The notes below the pieces were generated by a model. It was not told where the DNA came from. It was given only the letters and a program-made list of their open reading frames with translations, and ran no database searches. A stretch of 64,000 bases of DNA from Laburnicola sp. R22_1 (Eukaryota; Ascomycota; Dothideomycetes; Pleosporales; Didymosphaeriaceae), in NCBI GenBank assembly GCA_014281115.1, contig JACONQ010000020.1, positions 1,364,001 through 1,428,000 of the forward strand, read 5' to 3'. Shown here in pieces: positions 21,167 through 32,674 of the stretch (its first letter is position 1; each line of letters opens with the position of its first letter). A program made the translations under genes and the position numbers.

Positions 21167-21960
21167 CTCTCTTTTGTTAAACGTTTCTAGCATGCTGGTG
21201 TAGTGCTAAGGCGGATAATTCTTATTAGCAAAGAGCCATGCTTAGTCCTCTACCTCTTCGCCTTGCTTGCCATCCTTGTTACTGCACGTTTCGTTATCTA
21301 TAAGGTCCGTGTCTAATATAACACTGCCGTTAGCATTAGACTTAGTATATTCGCTCTTGTCAAAGGAATCGTCGATGGGTAGACGGCGTCGCAGATTACG
21401 TCGGTGCGGGGGGTGCATGGGCGTATTAGATAATAGGTAGGGCGGTTAGTTGAGTATATGAGCGAGAGAAGCGGCGGTCCTTGCTGGTGGTTCTGTAAAG
21501 GGCGAGGAAACCGCTTTAAGTACGCCGCCAATCAGGCGGCCTTAGCTTAGGTCAGCATGCTGCTAGTGACAAGAATAGCGAGTGGTGTTAAGAGCTGTGC
21601 CCCACCCTCGCGTTCCTGGCAGCAGGGGTGCCGCAACCCGCCGCTTAGGCAAGAGCCCAGACAAGAGTGCCATGGCGATGGCGATAAGGTATCCGTGCGA
21701 GGGAAAGGAGAGCGCGTGGTGTTTTAAAACGTAGGATATAATGTAATCTAGGCGCTATTAGATTGTAAAAGCGTGCCAAAAGCTCTATTGCTAAGCTTCC
21801 TTAAAGTTGGGGTAGTAGCGCAACTACGCTAGCTAAAGTGGGTAATCTGGAGAGCACGTGCGCCCAAGCTGTCCGGCGCATAAGTAGGGAGGTTTAGTAG
21901 CAAGTCAGCATTAGAAAACGGCAGCACCAGCACCCTAAATCGGCAGCCAAAATGCTGTCG
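21167..21960. other. Intergenic island of normal GC, unassigned
   Basis: Not AT-rich. The longest minus ORF (21531-21313, 72 codons) shows no recognisable motif. At 21264-21284 there is a near-copy of element C's terminal bases (GCTTGCCATCCTTGTTACT). Confidence 0.5.
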
Positions 21961-24900
21961 GATTGTTTAAGGTAGTTATTATTAATACTTTTATTAAAAG
22001 CTATTTTCTTTACCTTTTAACTATAATAAGGCTTTTTTTTACACTTCTAGTTAAAGTTTTTATTATTATTTTTACTTTAGTAATAAACTTTATTAATAAT
22101 TTTATTAACTCTATATTACTAGTTAATTTTAATATATACTTTTAATATATTTTATATTATAGTGTCTATTAAATAAAAGCCTTTTAATATTTTAGAAAGC
22201 CTTTTTCTAAGTTATAATCTATAGATGTTAATAAACTTTAAGTGTAATAAGTAGAAGGGTTATATAGGGGTAATAATTATAGCCTTTTATTATACTATAT
22301 ACTAACTTAAATAGAGTTTTATATCTAGAAATAAAGAAGTTAGCTAGATTCTTTTATAGCGTAGCTAGAGTAGCTTATACTTCTTCTAGGCAGAAGTATA
22401 AACTACCTCTACTTATTAGTTTTTAAGTAGTCTACTATATTTAATTACTATATTTTTTTATTATATTATTAGCGTCTATATAATATAAAATTATATTATA
22501 TATAAATAATAAGCTCTAGAACTAGAGTGCGTTAAAGTTTTACTAATATTTCTCTCTTTAGCTTTTAAGATAATAACTTATAATAATAATACCTAACTTA
22601 TATACTTACTTACTACCTTACTAAATAAGTTTAATATTTACCTTTTAACCTTTTACTATATTACTAAATAATTAACTACTTAGAGTCTTTAGACATATAC
22701 TTTACTACTATAATATATAATAAATTATATATATATCTTTTACTTTTAATACTAAATAGTATCTTAATACTTTACTAGCCTTACTTTACTTTTCTTTTCT
22801 AGATTTTTTGTAAAGTTTACTAAGTTTATAGTTATAAAAAAATTTACTTTTATTTTAAGTATATTTATATAGTGTAAGATATTATTTATTAGCTAACTTA
22901 GTATATTTACTTATATTTATCCTATTTATATTATTATAGTTATTAGGGTAGCGTAAGTAAGGGCTATAGTTAATAATAAGCTTATAGTAACTTACTAAGT
23001 CTTAATCCTTTTATAGACTAGCTAGAGTATTTATTTAATATTTTTTTATTTAAATTATAGCTAGATAAGAAGTTTAAAAGCTCTTAATATACTTATTTTT
23101 AAAGATACACTTAGCTATTTATATAGTATACTAATTAGTACTTTTTTATTAATATCTTAAAATACATTTCTATATCTATAATAGTAGGAGAAATGTATAT
23201 ATGTTTTTCTTTAGCTAATCGTACTAAGAGAAATATTAGCTAGCTATAGTAAAGTGTATATAATGCTTAGTTATTAATTATATAATATTAGTTTAGTATA
23301 CTATACCTATATATATATTAGGAACTATTTTATACTTATATACTATAAGTATATATAACGCGTTAACTTACTTACTAGCTAGTAATAGTTATTGCTACTA
23401 TAGCTCTCTATAAGTCTGCATTGTAGGTTTAAATACCTAGTAATACTTACTTATTATATTTTCTACTTTCTTCTCTTTTACTATATTAGAATTGCTTTAA
23501 AAGTTAACATACCTTACTCTTACGCCTATAGCACCCTAGCTAGAAAGTATATAAATTAATAAAGTAGTAATACTATAATATGCTAAAATGCTAAAAGGTA
23601 TATTTAAAAAAATAGGTATATAGTAGCTAAAAAGTCTACTAGATCTATAATAGGTGTAAATAAATTTCTAAATTATTTAACTTAAGGAGCTTAGCCTATA
23701 GCTACTATATAAGTAGTAGTTACCTAGTAATATAATATATATAGCTAAACTCTAAAACTTTTACCTACTAAAGAAGTATCTTTAAAATAACTATAATTAT
23801 AATCTTGCTACACATTACTATATATAGTTAACTATTATTAAAAAATAATAATAAGAGGTACACGTACTAGTACTTCTACCTTCTTACTACTTATAACACT
23901 ATATAAATATATTAGTAGTAATAATAACAAAAATAAAAATAATAATATAAAATAGGTTTTTAAAAGGATAGATAATTAAAAGGAATAAAAAGGCGTGCGT
24001 ATAGTAACATAATATAGAGTAACCTAAGGGTAATTATTATTATCTATAAAGAGATATAAATAATAAACTATTGCATTACTATATAATATCTATAATTAAA
24101 ATTTCTATTAAATTAGTAGAAGAAATAACTACTATTATTTATAATCTTTTCATTAGAAACCTCTTAGTCGCAAAAAAATAAACTATACTAATTAGCTAGT
24201 AATTATACTATAATATATATATTATTTACTAAAGCTTTACTAAATTTATAAGATAGTACTATTTTATTCTTTTAAGTATAACTATAGTATTATTTTTTCT
24301 ATTCTAATATATAACTTCTTTAAGTTTTTTATTTATACTAACTATATATATAGCTTATAGCACTAATTTCTATTTTAATATATATAATACATAATATTAA
24401 CTTTTATTTTAATAAGTATAAATAGAGTGTTAGCTTTTTATTTTAATATTATATTTCTAAGAACTTTAACTCTTAATATAAATTATTTAATTAGATTATT
24501 ATTTCTATCTATGCTTCTATAGCCACGCGGCTACTAAAAAGAATAAAAAACAATAATAATTAAATAAAATTATAAAAGGCTTAGCCTTAAAGGTAAATAC
24601 ATAGAAAAATATTTATAGATTTAATATTTATTTTATAAGTATTTTAAAGACTTACTATATAAAAGATTAAAAATTACTTACTACTCTAAATACTTTTATA
24701 ATATATCTAGAGTAACTTCTTTTTATTAATAGCTTAAAACGCTTTTCTATATCTATAATAGTAGGAGAAATAACTACTATTATTTATAATCTTTTATTAG
24801 AAACCTCTTAGTTATAAAAAAAAGAAATAAACTATAAGCTTTTTATAAATAAATAGACTACTTACTTTATTATATCTCTTATACGCAATAATTATATATC

Positions 24901-25949
24901 TAATTTTCTATTAGTACTAGTACTTACTTAATCTTTTAATAACTTAATATTAATTTTATACTAATAGAAATACTTTTCTTAAGTAGAAATTTTATAGAAA
25001 ATGATATACTTAAATTTCTTATAAATTATAATATTAGTTATAGTTAATTAATTAATACTATCTAAACTCTCTTATATTAGTTAGCTATTATCTAATATAA
25101 ATTTATATATAAATTTATCTTATACTAAGTATAATTAAACCTATAACAACTTTAATAAGTATATTATTATTTACTATTAGATATACTAAATATAGTCTAC
25201 TTATACTTATTAACTTTTTATTAATACCTTAAAACGCTTTTCTATATCTATAATAGTAGGAGAAATAATACTATTATTTATAATCTTTTTATTAAAAATC
25301 TCTTAGTCGTAAAAAAATATACTTATTAGGAATGGTCTTAAATTAACTTATTATAGCTATTATCTTAGTATATTTTATAATATATAACTAAGCTTATATT
25401 TCTTTAATATAATTAAATATAGATTATATAGTATATTTACTAAGCTTGCTAGTAGGCCTAGTAAGCCTATAATATACACTTCTTTTTATTATTACCTTAA
25501 AACGCTTTTCTATATTTATAGTAGTAGAAGGAATAACTACTATTATTTATAATCTTTTTATTAGAAATCTCTTAGTTATAAAAAAACCTATATAGTATAT
25601 TAAAATATTAAAAATATAGTAAAATTTAAATAGAGATTATAATAAAATTAATACTACATTATAATTAAATTAGACTTAAGCTTATATTAATATATTTATC
25701 TTACTTACTAATTATATAATAGCTATACATAGTAAAAGAATTAAACTTAATATAAAAAGCTTTAATACTATATAAAATAATATTTTATAAAAGTCTTAAA
25801 GTCTTTATATTTCTATATAAGCTATTTTAAAATTAATAAAGATAAGACTAATATTAGGATTAAATAAGATTAAGGTATAGCTTTATTTATTTTAATAAAT
25901 TAAGTATATATATAAAAATAAACTTAGTATAGTATTACCTAATATCTTA
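21961..25949. other. AT-rich RIP wasteland with a dispersed repeat
   Basis: About 4 kb of extreme AT content dominated by TA and TTA runs, stops in every frame and no recognisable protein. The only clear structure is the ~105 bp repeat listed separately. Compatible with a heavily mutated retroelement or heterochromatic relic. Confidence 0.7.
23141..25587 (+). repeat. Dispersed ~105 bp AT-rich repeat, five copies
   Basis: Copies at 23141-23196 (partial), 24115-24180 (partial), 24718-24824, 25211-25318 and 25480-25587, all in the same orientation. Shared segments include ACGCTTTTCTATATCTATAA, AGTAGGAGAAATAACTACTA (a short internal palindrome) and TTAGAAACCTCTTAGT. Divergence between copies is mostly C/T or G/A. 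Confidence 0.8.
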
Positions 25950-25954
25950 AATAA

Positions 25955-26133
25955 TGTAAGATAGTGGAGATCACAGTAATTCATAGTGATATGGGTTGAC
26001 CATGAGAAAAGAGGTGTGTCATTCTATCGAGGACCGAGGGCCTGAAGGTGTATGGGTGAGGCTAGGCATAAGGTTATTCCGGCCGAGGTCATGTGACCAA
26101 GGACCGACCATACAGCCATGCGGCAGTCTTACA
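25955..26133. mobile_element. Solo LTR (179 bp)
   Basis: Begins TGTAAGATAG and ends CAGTCTTACA, with a 5 bp duplication AATAA at 25950-25954 and 26134-26138. A sharp GC-rich block inside AT-rich DNA, so it arrived after the surroundings were mutated, or escaped because it is short. Confidence 0.9.
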
Positions 26134-26138
26134 AATAA

Positions 26139-27212
26139 GTATAATAATAATAAAGAGTATAATAGATTATAAAGCCTAAGTTAATAATTAAAGAAAAAAG
26201 TTTTAAATATAAAAAGAGTTTTAATTCTATATATCTCTTAAATATATAACTTTTTATTAAGATAGAAATAAGTATACTTTAACTATATTTTATACTTATC
26301 TTATAGGTATATACTTATCTTAAATTATAAGATAAAATTTATAATATAATTAATAGTTAAATCTTAATATATAATTTTATAATACTATAAGAAAGAGATA
26401 TATATATTTATTTAAATAATACTTTTTTATTACGTATTTTAAGAAGAATTATAATTAATAATAAGATATTATATTAAGTACTTAGTATAATATTATTAAT
26501 TACTAAATTAGATAATTATAAATTATATATAGAAATATAATATATTACTTATAAAGTATAATTACTTAGAAAATATACTTATTAGAGTAAAGTAACTAAA
26601 AAGTTATAAGAGTAATTACTTAGTTTTACTTAATTATTAATTTTTTTAATAAAGTAAAAGAATTATTTTAAACTTTATAAATAAGCTAATTATAACTTAA
26701 TATTAATTTTGTTATAGTCTAGTATTAATATACTGTATGTCTATATAAGAAAATAATAAGATATTAAACTACTCTTAAGAAAAAAAGAGTTATTATTATA
26801 ATTTCTTTATTTATACTTACTGAGATCTTTATAAGAATAAAATATAGAGCTCTTCTATATATAAGTAGCTCTATCTATATAAAGAAGAAAATAGTCTATA
26901 ATTATATTAATATTAAACTATATTTAAAACTAAGAAAGGTATATAAGTAGAAGTTATATATATACCTATTATATATATATCTATTATGTCTATATCTAGT
27001 ACTCACATATTATATATATATCTTATGACTTATTATTCCTATATATAAGGCTGCTTCTAGCCACTCTACTCTATTAGAGCTATAATACATACACGATCCG
27101 CCTTATACACCCCTTATATCTTTCTACATATATTTATATGCATACTAACAAGTATATTATTTATAGAGATTATTTACACTAATTTAACATTACGGATTTA
27201 CTTTCTTATTTT
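26139..27212. other. AT-rich degraded sequence, no gene seen
   Basis: Stops in all frames. A T/C-rich stretch at about 27040-27150 precedes the 3' side of the LysM pseudogene. Confidence 0.6.
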
Positions 27213-28551
27213 TTCTTTACTACTAGAAGAGAGGGCTCCGACTACGCCTTAGTGTAGACTAGAGCGTTGAGCCATAGGTTTGTGCAGCTCGCGTTAATAG
27301 CCGTGTTCTACTTACGAAAGTTAGTAACAGTAATACTGGCCTTAGAGGCGATAGCATCGCACAAGTCGCTGAAGACGACCTGGTAGTAGTGGGTGTAGCC
27401 TAAGACTATGCTGGACATGGGCGTAGCGACGGTGGAGATTCTAACGCAAGTATAGTAGTTAATCTAAAAGTTATTATAGCCTGCGATAGTTAGTAAGTAA
27501 GCGAGAGACGAGGAGAGTGCTGTGGGTATATACTAGAGTTAATCTGGGTGTTAAAACTATAGAGCTAAGCAATAGTAATTGTGTTCTTAGCGGTAATATT
27601 ATTATAAGAATCGCCTAATTAGATCTTGTACCACTTGTTGTAGTTAGACACAGCGCTAGGTAGAGTGGGAAAGTTGCTAGACGCGGGTAAAGAGGTGGTG
27701 GTTACAGCTTTGGGGACACTAATATAGATATAGTAGTTAAGCCAGAGGTTAGAGTAGGAAGCGTTAATCTTAGTGTTCTAGGACTTTAGCTAGGTAGTAG
27801 TTATATCGCTCTTCTGGGTAATAAAGTCGTAACTATTACTAGACTAAACTATATAGAAGCAATTATAATTTTCCATAATACTAGGTATAAGAGGAAAGTT
27901 GCTAGGAGAGGGACTACTAGTAGTAGTAGTAGTAGTAATAGTGGGCGGGGTAGTAGCATCTAGAACGTAGACACAGACATAGTAATTAAGCCAAAGGTTA
28001 AAGTAGAAGGCGTTAATCTTAGTATTCTAGAACTTAAACTACGTAGTAGTAATGCCATTCTTCTAGATAATAGAATTATAACCGTCGCCAGACTAGACCT
28101 TATAAAAATAGTTACAGTTTTCTACAATACTAGGAATAGTAGGGAAGTTACTAGGGTTAGGCGCCGTAGTAGTGCTAGAGATAGTAGAAGTCTAGATAGT
28201 AGTAAAAGGAGTAATAGGAGGCATTATTAGTGGGACGGATATAGTTATAGGCAAAGAAGATGGAGTAGTCTAACTATTATTATCTGTGTACTCGCTAATA
28301 ACGTAGTATAACTTGCTGGCCTAAAGGTTAGAATAGGTTACGCCTAGGTTAAGCTTAGTAAACTCTTTAACTAAAATGCCCTAGGAGGTAGACATATTAT
28401 TGCAGGTCTTGCTAGCCTTTGCCTAGATATTAAAGTAATAAGTAACACTATGGCGGGCGATAACAGGCCTTAATCTACTAGCCGAGACAAGGTCCAGGCC
28501 TGGGCTAGAGAGAAGACTAAGTAGGATAAGGTAAATACGTGCCGCGTGCAT
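27213..28551 (-). pseudogene. Multi-LysM secreted chitin-binding protein (RIP-mutated)
   Basis: ATG at 28551-28549 opens a hydrophobic signal peptide (ARIYLILLSLLSSPG). At least four LysM modules follow. An N-terminal degenerate one is followed by modules starting NCNYFYKV, NYNCFYIV and NYNKWYKI, which share the IxxKNGIT / NTKINA / NLWLNYYVCV pattern. A last, better preserved module (YYQVVFSDLCDAIASKASIT...NTAINASCTNLWL) lies in another frame after an indel near 27500. Thr/Ser-rich linkers separate the modules. Stops stand exactly where the family has Gln or Trp (V*SG, T*F, *NT). LysM effectors bind chitin fragments and shield hyphae from plant or animal chitin sensing or from chitinases. This one lies upstream of, and divergent from, a DUF7136 gene and a chitinase. 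Confidence 0.88.
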
Positions 28552-29496
28552 TTTAAAAAGAGACAAATAGAGTAGAGTAGAAACTAAGGTTAAAGAGTAA
28601 CTAGTTTGGGGAAGATGTCCTGCAGAACAGAAATAAACTCACAGCTAATATGATAATTACTAAAAGGCCATCTTATACGCCAACCTCGCGCGCTTTTCCC
28701 TTATACCTTAGGCGCTAAATACTATGCCGTAGTAGAGTAGAATACTATGCTACAGCAGAGCAGAGCATCTAAGATAGAATTCTCATAATAATATCGCTAA
28801 GGCTTAATATCACGAGACGAACAAGGTATTAATCCATTTTCTATGCCATGCTAACTGCCACAGCCACGCCTAGACTGTGCGATAAGATTAGTGTAATGGC
28901 GAATACACTACAAGACTCTTAAGGGGTAAGTATTTACAATATAATATCTGGCTAACAGTAATAAATAAAGCCTGTTAATAGTCTGTTATTCTGCAGGCTT
29001 GGCGGTGGCGTCTCTTATTGCAGTTTACTGTCAACTCTTGTATACTAAACCAGAAGGTCAACAATGTCTTTGTTGTTGGTATAATGGACGTTGTAACCGC
29101 ATTTGGAATCCCTGTCTAGCCAATCAACAGCACCAGATCTGATACCGCTGGCCCAGAACGCGGTACGCCACCCGGCGGACTCATTCTAGGCTGCATCCGC
29201 CTCCTGCAAGGGGAACGGCTCTCGGCACATTGCCGCGCGCCAAGCGCGCTAAGACGGCCAGGCGGTCCGCCCCAGCCGAGACACTAAGCGCTGTAATTTC
29301 AACTTAAAGCTGTGCCGCGTGTTTGTCGCCCGATTTTACACCTATTCTCGCCAATGGCGTCCTAGCAAGGTCATCCCTAAAAGGACCGCAGCAGCAACAG
29401 CAGCAGAGGCAGCAAACAGCAGTCAGACAGTCATTAATTATCTTGTCAGCAAGGCCAATCACAACCGCAACCAAAGCCCGTGGTCCGCTTTCCGCC
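28552..29496. other. Intergenic region between divergent LysM and DUF7136 genes
   Basis: About 945 bp with composition shifting from AT-rich to normal at roughly 29000. It would hold both promoters. A GC-rich CAG-repeat-like stretch (GCAGCAACAGCAGCAGAGGCAG region, 29390) lies in the presumed 5' UTR of the DUF7136 gene. Confidence 0.55.
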
Positions 29497-30372
29497 ATGC
29501 GCCTGGCTTCCCAGTCCATATGGGCCCTCGTAGGTGCCTCTGGCTACCTCGGCGCCGTCGCCAGAGCCGCTGGTGTCCTGGATATCGGTCTGGTTTTCCC
29601 CCGTACCAACGCCACATACTCGCCCGCAGACGACTTCCCCATTGTATTCGCCGTCCAGAACTCCAAGCTGGCTAAGCATCTCAAGGCCACCATCCGGTTA
29701 AAGGTCCTCAACGTGACCGGGGATATCGAAACCCTCATTGACGTCACCCACGAGTTCAACTGGACCAGCGCCTCAGAGCACGACCCCTATCTTTTGTGGA
29801 GCCGTGTCAAGGTTGGAGGCGAGAGCAAGCTTCGCGTCCTCTGGCAGCCGCGCTGGACGTCGTGCGACCAGAGCCACAAAGAGGTCGGCCTGGCGCGCAA
29901 TCACACAGACAACTTCTTGGTCGACTTTAAGATCAGAGCGAGTGGCGAAAAGGCGGACCTCGTGGCCGCCACCAACAACGGCAATAGCGAGAACTGCCCA
30001 AACGCGGGAGTGGCCATCGACGTGACTGACAAGACACTCGAGGCTGCAACCAGATCCTACGGATCCTCGGCATATGAGACGGTGACCTGTGCGGTTCTGG
30101 GCTCTTCGTCCCCCACAGGCTGGCCCTTGCCACCCAAGATCACTGGCGACAACAACACCACACGGTCCACACCAATCTCGAACCCCTGCAAAGTCCAGCT
30201 CAACAAGGCTACAGTTGAGAGTATGGCCGCCGCCGACCTTAAGGAGAAGTGCAGGGGTCTGCTAGACCCGCCAAGCGAGTGTCCAAAGGGCGGTCTCGCC
30301 AATCCCAGATTTGCTGTTGCAGGAGTTTCTACCCTCGCCGCGGGTTTTGGTGCTGCTCTTTTCCTCGCTTAA
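29497..30372 (+). CDS. DUF7136 secreted, probably GPI-anchored protein
   Basis: 291 aa, one exon. I chose ATG 29497 because it opens a signal peptide (MRLASQSIWALVGASGYLG, residues 1-24). The upstream in-frame extension is a Gln-rich, non-secretory sequence starting at a GTG. After the signal comes the hallmark of the fungal DUF7136 family, LDIGLVFPRTNATYSP...FPIVFAVQNSKLAKHL. Several N-glycosylation sequons follow, along with paired cysteines (SCDQ, NCPN, TCAV, NPCK, EKC, SEC). The last ~20 residues form a small-residue hydrophobic tail after a GGLAN region, consistent with a GPI signal. The biochemical role is unknown. The gene has no stop, normal GC and no RIP signature although both neighbours (LysM and chitinase) are heavily mutated. 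Confidence 0.85.
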   Translation: MRLASQSIWALVGASGYLGAVARAAGVLDIGLVFPRTNATYSPADDFPIVFAVQNSKLAKHLKATIRLKVLNVTGDIETLIDVTHEFNWTSASEHDPYLLWSRVKVGGESKLRVLWQPRWTSCDQSHKEVGLARNHTDNFLVDFKIRASGEKADLVAATNNGNSENCPNAGVAIDVTDKTLEAATRSYGSSAYETVTCAVLGSSSPTGWPLPPKITGDNNTTRSTPISNPCKVQLNKATVESMAAADLKEKCRGLLDPPSECPKGGLANPRFAVAGVSTLAAGFGAALFLA

Positions 30373-31191
30373 TTGGGCCCATATGCGTCGACCCGCGTCT
30401 GTTCGTCTTGGCAAAGTAACAAGCCCCCATTGGATTACATTCTTTACGTACGGCACGGCAGTGACGGCACCATCTTATGATTCTCCCCTGCATAAGGCCG
30501 GCTTATTTGTGAGGGTAAAGAGATGCAGGCAGGGGTTTTAATATCTTGTACTTGGCTAAAATACTTTAAACTGCACAGTCCTTTTATTATTTAATTACTT
30601 ATGTCAGCTTATATATACATACATCTTCTTATTAAGTTATAGAACCGTCGCCTATATTATGCAATGCTGCTTCTTAGCAAAATGTTATTAGACTTTGTTA
30701 AGGACCCTAATGCTCTATAAAGTTGCTTCCTTATAGCTAAGGCATCTTCACAATTAAATCCCGCGAACCAGGACTTATTATGCGAGCCGTATAACAATAA
30801 AGCGACCCCACCACTCAGGCGGCCATAAGGCACAGCTTATTAGATGTACAGATGTTAATTTTACGCCAAAATATCTTTTTGGCAAGTCTATCTTCCTATA
30901 GCATAGTTTCTTCGCCATACCTCTTCACTAAATACTAGCAATTAAACATTAGATTAAGGTTAATAAATAGCGTCCGTCGCGCTCTATAAATATTAGACGT
31001 AGTCTACTAGCAGTAGTAGCAAGCAATAATTAGTCGCTAATTAGCCATTAGGTGTCTTTCTAATCTATATTTATTTATTTATTTATATCCGTTTATAGTT
31101 AACTTAACATCTAGGTATAGCTTTACCCTCGCCCCACCTCTTTACAATTTACATTTACTAACGTCCTATTTAGTATTTTTCTAATAGCATT
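30373..31191. other. Spacer between DUF7136 gene and chitinase pseudogene
   Basis: Starts with normal composition (3' UTR of the DUF7136 gene) and turns AT-rich after about 30540. No ORF of note. It would hold the lost promoter of the chitinase. Confidence 0.6.
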
Positions 31192-32231
31192 ATAGTAACA
31201 CTACTACGGCTTATAGTAGCGCTCGCCGCTATAGTAACTATCCTACTAGGCTTAGTTCAGACTTAGGACTTTTATCCCGGCTAATACTTAGACGCTAGCC
31301 CTAATACTAGTAAGTAGTTAGTCTATTCTAATCTTAACCTTATTAAGAGGTGTAAAGAGACTGTATTCTATGGCTTTAACCTATACAACTCTATTAATAA
31401 TAGAGGTTCTAGCCATCGCATTGCCGCTTATACATTCTTTGGCTTAGACTTTAATAACATAGACGCCACACTAGCCATAGCTAGGATCTCCTCTAGTGCT
31501 AAAGTGGCTAGGCCTGCCCAAGTTAAGTTTGAGCTCGGCTGGTTCGAAGAGGCTTTCAGCCTTACTGGGGCCAGAATTACTGCTCTTACTAAGCAAATGC
31601 AAGAATATATTAACAAGGGCCATGCCAACACTACAGACAGACTATTTATACTCTATAAACGCGCTAGTTAAGCCAGCATTAGCGTCTATATTAGCTAGGG
31701 CCTACTGCGCCAGGGCCTTAGCGAGTCCGCCCTACGAATATTTAAGAACAACTTTAATAACCTTAATATTACCTCGCCTAGCTTAGCCATACAGCTGTGT
31801 AATAATAAGTCTATTAGCACTTACATTTTTGGCATTATTATTACTAGCAATACTACCTTTGCTCCTATCCAAAACGCGATCTAATCTTAGGCTAATACTA
31901 AGTGCCTATCTTTTAGCAGATCGCGAGACTTTACTAGCACAGTTACCTATATCGCTTCTATAATTAATAGCCGCTTGGCCAACTCTATAATAGGAAGTAA
32001 CTCTACTATAAGGGCCAGATTTATAAAAGCCTACTCCTATATCCTTTATTATATTTCTTATTATAAAGATGCAAACATCCTCTAGAAGCGTGCTAAGTAT
32101 AGGTTAGTCTAGGTCTAGTCTAGCACTAGCTGCCTAGAGCTAGCGGTTATATATAGAATCTTAGCCAGCGACTTTACAAAGTACAATCCAGATCTTAAGT
32201 GTAATAATATTAAGCCTAAGATGTAAGTTTG
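31192..32231 (+). pseudogene. Class V GH18 chitinase with LysM, fragment 1 (N-terminus)
   Basis: A signal-peptide-like stretch (VTLLRLIVALAAIVTILLG) follows an ATA at 31192 where a start would be expected; ATG to ATA is a RIP-type change. Then come the N-terminal region usual in large class V chitinases (ELGWFEEAFSLTGARITAL, YINKGHANTTDRLFILYKR, LAIQLCNNKSISTYIFG) and the start of a LysM-type module (ASDFTKYNPDLKCNNIKP). Interrupted at 32231 by a solo LTR. Several TAG/TAA stops. Confidence 0.83.
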
Positions 32232-32428
32232 TGTTAGGGATTCCTGAGGTGCGGCGCGCCCGGCGGAAGGTTCCGCCGAGCCCCGGAACCTTACCCGATT
32301 AGGCATTAGCGCCTCGGCTACGTGTGGGTATATAAGGCAGCTGTTAACAGTCTTTATACGCCACCTCGATATCTTAGTAAAATCAACTTCTTGATTTCAA
32401 CCTTTGATGCCTTGAGTGATCCCTTACA
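32232..32428. mobile_element. Solo LTR (197 bp) inside the chitinase
   Basis: Starts TGTTAGGGATTCC and ends GATCCCTTACA, with TSD GTTTG at 32227-32231 and 32429-32433. GC-rich, not RIP-mutated. It contains a TATA-like TATATAAGG (32329). Removing it with one TSD restores the chitinase frame (KPKM.VCC). Confidence 0.92.
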
Positions 32429-32584
32429 GTTTGCTGCTCTAGCGGTACTCTACCTAATAGGCGGCCCAAGCTAGTTAATAGTAAGTGCTTTTCGTATACT
32501 ATTTAGGATAACAACAACTACGACAACCTCGCCGCTAAGTATAGTCTAACCTAAAAAAAGCTTAAGAGTTTTAATAAAAAGATA
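32429..32584 (+). pseudogene. Chitinase fragment 2 (between solo LTR and element D)
   Basis: Continues in frame: VCCSSGTLPNRRPK, then a second LysM-like module beginning KCFSYTI.DNNNYDNLAAKY and running KLKSFNKK to the TA where element D is inserted. Too short to be seen as a gene without the flanking fragments. Confidence 0.8.
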
Positions 32585-32674
32585 ACGTACTTTGCACTCG
32601 AGTCGGACACTCCATCGAGTCGGACACTTTGCCAAGACCCCACCAAAACGTACTATCAGCAATAGTATAACGCG

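Noticed and set aside
21961..27200. Centromere or telomere
   Set aside because: No telomeric repeat was seen and AT-richness alone, explained by RIP, does not show a centromere.
29323..29496. Gln-rich N-terminal extension of the DUF7136 protein starting at a GTG
   Set aside because: The ATG at 29497 opens a standard signal peptide; the extension would bury it.
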